Shown here piece after piece: positions 7,576 through 14,400 of a stretch of 17,289 nt of DNA. The stretch spans positions 20,010 to 37,298 of the forward strand of contig DHDW01000041.1 in assembly GCA_002399565.1 (NCBI GenBank), in the 5' to 3' direction. The position numbers were made by a program, and so were the translations under genes. Within the stretch, counting starts at the first letter, position 1; each line of letters opens with the position of its first letter. Origin of the DNA: Bacteroidales bacterium UBA4866 (lineage in GTDB: Bacteria; Bacteroidota; Bacteroidia; Bacteroidales; P3). Below the pieces are notes generated by a model. It was not told where the DNA came from, did not search any database, and saw nothing but the letters and a program-made list of their open reading frames with translations.

Positions 7576-7995
7576 ATGAAAATGAAAAAGTTAGTTTTAT
7601 TAACACTCCTTGTTTTTGGAGTTTCATTTGGAGTTTTGGCTCAAAACAATAAACCATCTACTCCTAACAAAAACCAAGTAGGCTCACAAGCTGAAATTAC
7701 TTTTGAAAAAATAGAACACGATTACGGTGATGTTCCTAAGAATGGAAATGGAGAAACAACATTTTCTTACAAGAACACAGGAAAAATTCCATTGATCCTA
7801 TCAAATGTTCGTTCATCTTGTGGATGTACAGTTCCAGCATGGTCAAGAGAACCATTAATGCCTGGTCAAAGTGCTTCCATTAGAGTAAAATATAATACTG
7901 CAAACCCTGGTCCAATCAACAAAACTATAACTGTTGAATCAAATGCAAGAGAAAATAGAGTTATTCTAAGAATTAAAGGAAAAGTTCTCAACTAA
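7576..7995 (+). CDS. Exported DUF1573 protein, second of a tandem pair
   Basis: A 139-residue paralogue of the preceding gene, 23 nt downstream and probably cotranscribed. It has a clear signal peptide (MKMKKLVLLTLLVFGVSFGV, cut after LAQ at residue 23), a Pro/Asn-rich linker (residues 24-36) and a DUF1573 domain from residue 41. Conserved pieces shared with its neighbour are ITFE..HDYG, the KNxGKxPLI block, SSCGC (Cys82, Cys84), then W-S-x-(E/D)-P-x-M-P and the VKYNT strand. The pair most likely arose by duplication and has diverged considerably outside these motifs. An in-frame ATG two codons later is equally possible. The function of DUF1573 is not known; the two closely spaced cysteines could form or exchange a disulfide in the periplasm, but that is speculation. 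Confidence 0.88.
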   Translation: MKMKKLVLLTLLVFGVSFGVLAQNNKPSTPNKNQVGSQAEITFEKIEHDYGDVPKNGNGETTFSYKNTGKIPLILSNVRSSCGCTVPAWSREPLMPGQSASIRVKYNTANPGPINKTITVESNARENRVILRIKGKVLN

Positions 7996-8044
7996 ACCTC
8001 AGATAAACTTAACAAACAAAAACATAAATTAAAAGAATTTTATT

Positions 8045-9244
8045 ATGCCACAAATATCGCATAAAGGTAAGATATTACCTGCTTCGGCTATTAGAAAGCT
8101 GGTGCCTTTTGCCGATGCTGCAAAAGAAAAGGGAATTAAGATTTATCACCTTAACATTGGACAACCTGACATCTTAACTCCAAAAGGAGCAATTGATGCT
8201 TTAAAGAATGCTAATATGCCAATAGTTGAATATACCAATTCAGCTGGAAACCTTTCCTATAGAAAGAAATTAGCAGAGTATTATCAAAAGAACAAGATTG
8301 ACGTTACAGAAAACGATATCATAGTTACCAATGGAGGTTCAGAAGCTCTTCAATTTGCTTTTTCTGTTTGCCTAAACGAAGGAGAGGAAATAATTATTCC
8401 TGAACCATACTACACCAACTATAATTCTTTTGCTATCCAAAGTAATGTAGTTATCAAAACAATCCCTTCATACATTGAAAACGGATTTGCTCTTCCTCCA
8501 ATTGAAGACTTTGAAAAAGCCATTACTCCAAAGACAAAAGCAATTATGGTTTGTAACCCTAACAACCCAACAGGTTATCTTTATTCACAAGAAGAACTTG
8601 AGGTTTTAGGACAATTGGCAAAAAAATATGACCTTTATCTATTTGCTGATGAGGTTTACAGAGAATTTTGCTACGATGGAGCAGAACATCATTCAGTAAT
8701 GAACCTAAAAGGCTTAGAAGAAAATGTGGTATTGGTTGACTCTGTTTCCAAACGCTATAGTGCATGTGGAGCAAGAGTAGGTTGCATAGTAAGTAAGAAC
8801 AAAGAAGTAATGGGAGCAGCAATGCGTATGGCTCAAGCAAGACTTTGCCCACCATATTTTGGACAAATATTTGGCGAAGCAGCAATTGACACACCAGAAT
8901 CCTATTTTACAGAAGTAAGTGCAGAATATACAAAGCGTAGAGGAGTTTTAATTGAAGCAATTAACAATATCCCTGGCTGTTTCTGCCCAATGCCAAAAGG
9001 AGCATTCTACACAATGATTCAAATGCCAATTGATGACAGCGACAAATTCTGTAAATGGCTATTAGAAGACTTCTCATATAATGGAGCAACAGTAATGTTA
9101 GCACCAGCAACAGGATTCTATTCAGACCCTGAAAAAGGAAGGACACAAGCGCGTATTACATATTGCCTATGTATTGAAGATATTAAGGCAGCAGTAAAAT
9201 GTTTGGAAGAAGCATTAAAAGTTTATCCAGGCAGAACAAACTAA
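8045..9244 (+). CDS. Pyridoxal-phosphate aminotransferase, class I/II (aspartate aminotransferase-like)
   Basis: A 399-residue cytoplasmic fold-type I enzyme that moves an amino group between an amino acid and a 2-oxo acid. Visible signatures: LNIGQPDILTP (36-46, substrate-side loop), TNGGSEALQ (95-103, phosphate binding), NPNNPTG (171-177), ADEVYREF (201-208, Asp202 binding the pyridine nitrogen), SVSKRYSACGARVG (233-246, with Lys236 the Schiff-base lysine and Arg244 binding phosphate), and a C-terminal ARITYCL segment carrying the expected carboxylate-binding Arg. Length is normal. The exact substrate (aspartate, aromatic or other) cannot be read. It is 49 nt after the second DUF1573 gene with no promoter seen between, and a strong terminator follows, so it probably closes that transcription unit. 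It is not of the DegT/DnrJ/EryC1 class that supplies sugar amino groups, so it is unlikely to serve the wbp genes. Confidence 0.93.
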   Translation: MPQISHKGKILPASAIRKLVPFADAAKEKGIKIYHLNIGQPDILTPKGAIDALKNANMPIVEYTNSAGNLSYRKKLAEYYQKNKIDVTENDIIVTNGGSEALQFAFSVCLNEGEEIIIPEPYYTNYNSFAIQSNVVIKTIPSYIENGFALPPIEDFEKAITPKTKAIMVCNPNNPTGYLYSQEELEVLGQLAKKYDLYLFADEVYREFCYDGAEHHSVMNLKGLEENVVLVDSVSKRYSACGARVGCIVSKNKEVMGAAMRMAQARLCPPYFGQIFGEAAIDTPESYFTEVSAEYTKRRGVLIEAINNIPGCFCPMPKGAFYTMIQMPIDDSDKFCKWLLEDFSYNGATVMLAPATGFYSDPEKGRTQARITYCLCIEDIKAAVKCLEEALKVYPGRTN

Positions 9245-9268
9245 GATAAGAAATCTTAAAATAAATAA

Positions 9269-9301
9269 AATACCACCCAGGAAACTGAGTGGTATTTTTT
9301 T
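9269..9301 (+). terminator. Rho-independent terminator after the aminotransferase gene
   Basis: AATACCACCCAG (9269-9280), loop GAAA, then CTGAGTGGTATT (9285-9296): a 12-bp stem with one mismatch and a stable GNRA-type tetraloop, followed by a run of T to 9301. It lies 25 nt after the stop codon. The left side is A-rich, so it may also act on the other strand, although no minus-strand gene is near. Confidence 0.9.
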
Positions 9302-9324
9302 ATTCCAATAACCCCAAAATAAAA

Positions 9325-9350
9325 CCTTGTTTTAATTTACTCAAACAAGG
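9325..9350. repeat. Inverted repeat (hairpin) in the intergenic gap
   Basis: CCTTGTTT (9325-9332) and AAACAAGG (9343-9350) are perfectly complementary around a 10-nt loop. On the minus strand the stem is followed by TTTTATTTT, terminator-like; on the plus strand the tail is less uniform. It lies between the terminator and the kinase promoter. The rest of the 239-nt gap (9245-9483) shows only the features listed separately. Confidence 0.5.
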
Positions 9351-9417
9351 ATTTAATTTTACATTTCGTCGATTACATTATCCATCTGAAAATTTATTCC
9401 TTCACTTATTCCTAATG

Positions 9418-9435
9418 TGAGCTAAATATTGCTCA
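9418..9435. promoter_or_regulatory. Possible operator dyad over the kinase -33 region
   Basis: TGAGC (9418-9422) and GCTCA (9431-9435) form a perfect 5-bp dyad with an 8-bp AT-rich centre. It covers the presumed -33 TTG (9429-9431) of the kinase promoter, where a bound dimer would block or aid RNA polymerase. The arms are short, so chance is possible. Confidence 0.3.
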
Positions 9436-9458
9436 AATTAAAAGATTTTGTACTTTTG
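9429..9458 (+). promoter_or_regulatory. Promoter of the LytS/LytTR operon
   Basis: TTG at 9429-9431, a 19-bp spacer, then TACTTTTG at 9451-9458, which fits TAnnTTTG exactly. This is the best complete Bacteroidota-type promoter in the window. Initiation near 9465 gives a leader of about 19 nt before the kinase ATG. Confidence 0.7.
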
Positions 9459-9483
9459 CACTTAAGCAATAAAGTAATTTTAT

Positions 9484-10491
9484 ATGAAAACCAAAAAGTG
9501 GGAAAGGATATTAGTGAAATATTTTTTAACTTTATTCCTTTCTTTTTTAATGTTTTTACCAATTGATATTATAACTTATGGGGATATAGTCACAGGTCAT
9601 CCAAAAAGATATTTTATAATTAATCTTTTTATCATATCTATTAGTGTCGTATTATATACTATTGCATTGAATGTATTTAATAAAAGATTCTGGAGTAAAA
9701 GAATTATTCTAAGAATTTTTATGGAAATATTATGTTCTGTTATAGTTACAAATATTTTATTATATTTATCACAAATATTATTTCTATCACAAATGAATCT
9801 GATAGATTTTTTTCAAGAAATATTTGCAAGTAAGAACAGACCATTTTTATTTATTTCTATGTTGCAAGGATGGTTTATCGTTTTAATATTAGAGGTTTTA
9901 TATTTATATAATAAAAGGAAAGAAAGTGAACTAGAAAAAGAAAAATTCAAATATTTCCAATTAAAAAATCAGTTAAACCCTCATTTTCTTTTTAACAGCT
10001 TAAGTGTATCCATTTCTCTTATTAAAAAAAACCAAGATAAAGCAGTTGAATATATGAAGAAGCTATCTTTAGTTTACAGATATGTTCTAATTAACACAGA
10101 GAGTGACTTTGTACTCCTAGAAGAAGAGCTCAATTTTATAAAAAAATATATTGATATCCTTCAAATAAGATATGATGAAGGACTGAATGTTACTTATAAC
10201 GTTGATAATAAAATCTTAAATATGCAAATAGTTCCTCTTTCATTACAATTGCTTGTTGAAAATGCTGTTAAACATAATGCCACATATTCCTATAATCCTT
10301 TGAATATTCATATATATTCAGAGGGGAAGCAAATAATAGTTGCAAATAATATTATTAAAAAAACTACTATTATAGATTCAATTGGCGTGGGATTGAAAAA
10401 CCTTAATCAAAAATATAATATTCTTTTCTCAAAGGATATTCAAATTATTAATGACAGTAAAAACTTTATTGTAAAAATACCATTAGCATGA
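9484..10491 (+). CDS. Membrane sensor histidine kinase, LytS/YehU family
   Basis: A 335-residue inner-membrane kinase. About four hydrophobic segments occupy residues ~10-30, 44-64, 75-100 and 121-142, with no large periplasmic sensor domain. A charged helix (YNKRKESELEKEKFKY) leads to the His_kinase core (PF06580): KNQLNPHFLFNSL with phospho-accepting His167; then an ATP-binding domain with LLVENAVKHN (N-box, 257-265) and GVGLKNLNQKY (G-box, 301-311). Such kinases signal to LytTR-type regulators, and one follows directly with an ATGA stop/start overlap of 4 nt. The ligand cannot be inferred. The operon has its own promoter and lies just upstream of the large T9SS surface-protein gene, a plausible target. 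The ATP lid is short, as usual in this family, so it looks complete. Confidence 0.93.
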   Translation: MKTKKWERILVKYFLTLFLSFLMFLPIDIITYGDIVTGHPKRYFIINLFIISISVVLYTIALNVFNKRFWSKRIILRIFMEILCSVIVTNILLYLSQILFLSQMNLIDFFQEIFASKNRPFLFISMLQGWFIVLILEVLYLYNKRKESELEKEKFKYFQLKNQLNPHFLFNSLSVSISLIKKNQDKAVEYMKKLSLVYRYVLINTESDFVLLEEELNFIKKYIDILQIRYDEGLNVTYNVDNKILNMQIVPLSLQLLVENAVKHNATYSYNPLNIHIYSEGKQIIVANNIIKKTTIIDSIGVGLKNLNQKYNILFSKDIQIINDSKNFIVKIPLA

Positions 10492-11237
10492 AAATAGCAA
10501 TAATTGAAGATGAGCCACTAAGTCAGGAAGAGCTAAAGGATTTATTATATAAATATTTCCCTGAATTTGAAGTTGTAAAAACACTGAGTTCTGTTAGAGA
10601 AAGTATCGAATGGTTAAATGAAAATAAAGTTGACCTATTATTTATGGATATTCAATTAAAAGATGGTATCAGTTTCGAGATTTTTGAATATCTGGAAATA
10701 AAAACTCCTATCATTTTTGTAACAGCTTATGATGAATATGCAATAAGGGCATTTAAAGAAAATTCTATTGGCTATTTGTTAAAACCCATTATTGACGAGG
10801 ATTTGGTAATAACTATTAATAAGTTTAATAATAAAAATGATTTTGACTCCTATAAAAACAGAATTGACAAAATTACACCGCATTCAAAAGAAAATAGTTA
10901 TAAAAACAGATTTGTTTTGAAGTTAGGAGCCAAACTTATTGTTGTTGATGTCAATAATATTTCATACATATATTCAAGTGATAAAAATAATTTTTTAATT
11001 ACAAAAGACAATAATAAATATATAATTGATTACACAATTGAAAATTTAGAAACTATGCTTGAACCTAAATTCTTTTTTAAAGTGTCAAGAAAATGTATTG
11101 TATCAATTGATGCTATTGATGAAATTATAAGGCATTCAACTAGACAACTAAAAATTGTTCCTACTCCTTATTGTGATATTGATATTTTCGTAAGTCGTGA
11201 TAAGGTTCATGATTTTTTAAATTGGCTAGACAAATAA
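10488..11237 (+). CDS. LytTR-family response regulator
   Basis: A 249-residue cytoplasmic DNA-binding regulator. The receiver domain (residues 1-118) has the acidic pocket Glu7/Asp8, the phosphorylated Asp54 in LLFMDIQLKDG, Thr79 in IIFVTAYDEYA and Lys99 in GYLLKPI. The LytTR DNA-binding domain (about 141-249) has FVLKLGAKLIVVDVNNISYI, FFKVSRKCIVSIDAIDEI (190s-200s) and the closing FVSRDKVHDFLNWL. LytTR proteins bind paired short direct repeats upstream of promoters. The ATG lies inside the kinase stop region (ATGA overlap), so the pair is translationally coupled and is a cognate two-component system. The next gene downstream, the large T9SS protein, is separated by 188 nt containing its own promoter elements. 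That makes it a likely but unproven target. Confidence 0.94.
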   Translation: MKIAIIEDEPLSQEELKDLLYKYFPEFEVVKTLSSVRESIEWLNENKVDLLFMDIQLKDGISFEIFEYLEIKTPIIFVTAYDEYAIRAFKENSIGYLLKPIIDEDLVITINKFNNKNDFDSYKNRIDKITPHSKENSYKNRFVLKLGAKLIVVDVNNISYIYSSDKNNFLITKDNNKYIIDYTIENLETMLEPKFFFKVSRKCIVSIDAIDEIIRHSTRQLKIVPTPYCDIDIFVSRDKVHDFLNWLDK

Positions 11238-11306
11238 ATTCCACTTTTGACATTTTATCCTAAAATTTTTACACTTCATCCAATTTATTATACATCCTAT
11301 CCTTTA

Positions 11307-11341
11307 TTGCTTTTCAATAAGTTTTCAATTTAATACCTTTG
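11307..11341 (+). promoter_or_regulatory. Promoter of the large T9SS surface-protein gene
   Basis: TACCTTTG (11334-11341) matches TAnnTTTG. A TTG at 11307-11309 lies 24 bp upstream, a little farther than the usual 19-23. Initiation near 11348 gives a leader of about 78 nt. The non-consensus spacing would suit an activator-dependent promoter. Confidence 0.5.
11311..11329. promoter_or_regulatory. Direct repeat TTTTCAAT x2, possible regulator site
   Basis: TTTTCAAT occurs at 11311-11318 and 11322-11329, a period of 11 bp (one helical turn), ending 4 bp before the -7 box. In-phase direct repeats at this place are typical of activator sites. LytTR sites are usually paired at about two turns, so the match to that class is only partial. 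Confidence 0.35.
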
Positions 11342-11355
11342 TCCCATTAGTATCG

Positions 11356-11371
11356 CAATGTGAATACATTG
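11356..11371. promoter_or_regulatory. Perfect inverted repeat in the leader
   Basis: CAATGT-gaat-ACATTG is a perfect 6-bp dyad with a 4-bp centre, about 8 nt after the predicted transcription start. It could be a dimeric repressor site or a small mRNA hairpin. The rest of the leader to 11425 is AT-rich with nothing else recognisable. Confidence 0.4.
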
Positions 11372-11425
11372 AGTATTAATAATTAACTAAGTGATTATTA
11401 TATTTATAACAAAACAACAAAACAG

Positions 11426-14400
11426 ATGAAAAAAGTATTTTTTTTTATGGCGATTATTATTGCTATACAAGGTTGGTCTCAAATTACATTAAATGAAAGT
11501 TTTGAAGGAACAACATTTCCCCCAGAAAATTGGAGGAAAGAGAATCTTCAAGGAATAACAACACCATGGATTAGATCCACTCATAATCCTCATAATGGGA
11601 CAGCACATGTATTTACTAATTATAATAGTAGTGGGTCAATTAATTATTTAATTACTCCCAAATTAACTGTAACTGCAAATAATCATCAAATTAGTTTTTG
11701 GGCAGTAATGGATTATCTTGATTTAACATACAATCAAACCTTTTTAAAAGTATTAGTTTCAACAACTACAAATGATATTTCATCATTTGATACAGCTGCA
11801 CTTTTACAAATTTCGCCTTCATTTTCTGGTATAAATCAAATGACAGATATTTATAAACAATGGACAGTAGATCTATCTGCTTACATTGGGCAAGATATTT
11901 ATATTGCTTTTCGTCAAACAGATAATGATGGTTATGGAATGTGTTTGGATGATGTTGTAGGACCAGAACTATTTGTACCTGCATGTCCTAAACCCACAGC
12001 ATTAACTACTGCTAACATCACTACAAATTCAGCTGACATTTCTTGGACTTCTGGGAATTCAACAGATAGTACTTGGTGGTTTTATTGGAAAGAAATAAAT
12101 GCAACTAACTACGATTCAATATACGTTACAACAATTCCATATACATTGCAAAATCTTAATCCAAATAGTGTCTATAATGTTTACATTGCAACAGATTGTG
12201 GTTCTGAACTGTCTCCTACAAGTAATGTATTATCATTTCGCACTTCTTGTGAATCAATAACTACATTACCCTATATTGAAAACTTTGATTCTCACGGAAC
12301 TACTGCAGGAACATTCCCTTCTTGTTGGTTTCGCCCTGTTTTAAATACTGCGACTCCTTATCCTTCAATAGTTACTGCTAATGCTTATAGTGCTCCCGCA
12401 AATTTAAGATTTCAATCATCATCCATAACTCCAACTTATGCAATTACTCCTGCTATAGATATAGATATAAATACTTTAAAGGTAAGATTTATGCTTAAAG
12501 CTGAGAGTATTCCAAATTCAGGAGTAATAGAAGTCGGAATAATGTCTGATCCCAATGTTCTTTCTTCATTTGAATTAGTCACAACAATTCAACCTACTTC
12601 AACCGCCTATACTGAATATGAAGTATTATTTGATAATACCACTTTAACAGGAACAGGAAATCATATTGCTTTTAGGCATGTTGCTATTTTATCATCTCAA
12701 TATTATTGGTTAGATAATGTTATAATTGATAGAATTTCATTTTGTACTCGTCCTGATTCATTATATGCAGCGAATATTACACAAAATGAGGCTGAAATAT
12801 CTTTTACACCAGGAGATATTGGAGATACTCAATGGAAACTATATTATAGACAAGTTGGAGATACATCATGGATAGATAATGATGTAATTTCAATTCCATA
12901 TCAAATAACAGGATTAACTTCAAATACAACTTATGAAGTATTTGTTAAAACAATTTGTAATGGAACAATATATTCAGATGCAAGTTCAATATTAAGTTTC
13001 CATACACCATGTGATAATATTTTAACATTGCCATACACAGAAAATTTTGATTCTTACGGAACAGGAACAGCTGCAACTTCATTCCCTAATTGTTGGTCAA
13101 GAAACGTCATAACTTATTCAACTCCAAACTATCCTTATATAGCAACCATCAACTATTCTTCTCCAGGAGCAATGTTTTTCCAAGCATCTAATAATACCAG
13201 AACAGTAGCCGTTGCAAATCCAATTGACCCATCAATTCCTGTCAATATGTTGACTGTTTCATTTAAAATGAGATATTCAATATTAGATAATAATGGAATT
13301 CAAGTTGGAGTAATGTCAGATCCTAATGATTTTAGTACATTTGTTCCAATAGGCAATCGTCAAACAATATCAGACATTAATGTTTGGGAAGACAAGACAG
13401 TTATATTAAGTGATTATACTGGTACTGGACAATATATAGCATTAGCAGCAATAGCACCTGCAGGTGAAAATGCGAGAGCTTATGTGGATGACTTTGTAGT
13501 TGACTATACTCCTAACTGCCCAAGTGTTTTTGGTTTAACTGTAGGAGTAACTTCAACAACCTCAATTAATATAAATTGGGATAACTCAAATGACTTAGGA
13601 GATGGATTCAATATTGCATATTCTACACACTTATCATCACCATTTGATCCAATAACGGCAAATATTATTTTCATTCCAACTGGAACAACTTTACCATACA
13701 TAATTTCTGGATTAACAGCTGGTGATACTGTGTGGGTTGCAATTCAAAGAGGATGTAATGGAGATTGGACAGATGCTCAAAAAGTTAACCTGCCAGCATT
13801 TGCACATGCATTACCATATACATGTGACTTTGAGGATAATAATATCAATAATAGTTGGACAATAATAAATGGAGCCCAAGCGAATAAATGGTTTATTGGA
13901 GTTTCAGGTGCAAATGGAATTGGAAACGGTTTATATATTTCATCAAATAATGGATTATCGGCTTCTTATGCACATAGTTCTTCTGTTACTATGGTATCTA
14001 CTTTTGTACAATTTGATAATTCAACTGATTTTGCATTAGCTTTTGATTGGAGAGCAGGAGGAGAAAGTTCCAATGACTATATATCTGCTTACATAATACC
14101 TATAGGAGTACCTATTGAGGAAGGGATTCTCCCGTCTGCAATATATAAAGTCACTCCTACGTATTTAAATTTATCAACATCATGGCAAAGACAAACAATT
14201 TCTTTGGGTTCAGAGTATTCAAATTCAATACAGCGAGTTGTTTTCGCATGGCGTAATAATGGCTCTGGAGGAATTCAACCAGGAGGTATAATAGATAACA
14301 TTCAATTATTAGGACTAACATGTCCAAGCATTACCGATATAGTTACGTCAAATATTACATCAACGAGTGCAAACATCAGCTGGAATTCAAACCTAAGTAC

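Noticed and set aside
8559..8894. Minus-strand open frame of 111 codons opposite the aminotransferase
   Set aside because: The Leu/His/Cys-rich product has no family features and lies fully antisense to a well-supported gene.
8045..9244. Aminotransferase as the missing WbpE step of the sugar pathway
   Set aside because: Its motifs (NPNNPTG, SVSKRYSACGARVG) are those of class I/II amino-acid aminotransferases, not of the DegT/DnrJ/EryC1 sugar class, and it is in a different transcription unit.
9245..9483. Small RNA gene or riboswitch in the gap before the kinase gene
   Set aside because: Only a terminator, one simple hairpin and a promoter are seen; no recognisable aptamer or dedicated promoter for a small RNA.
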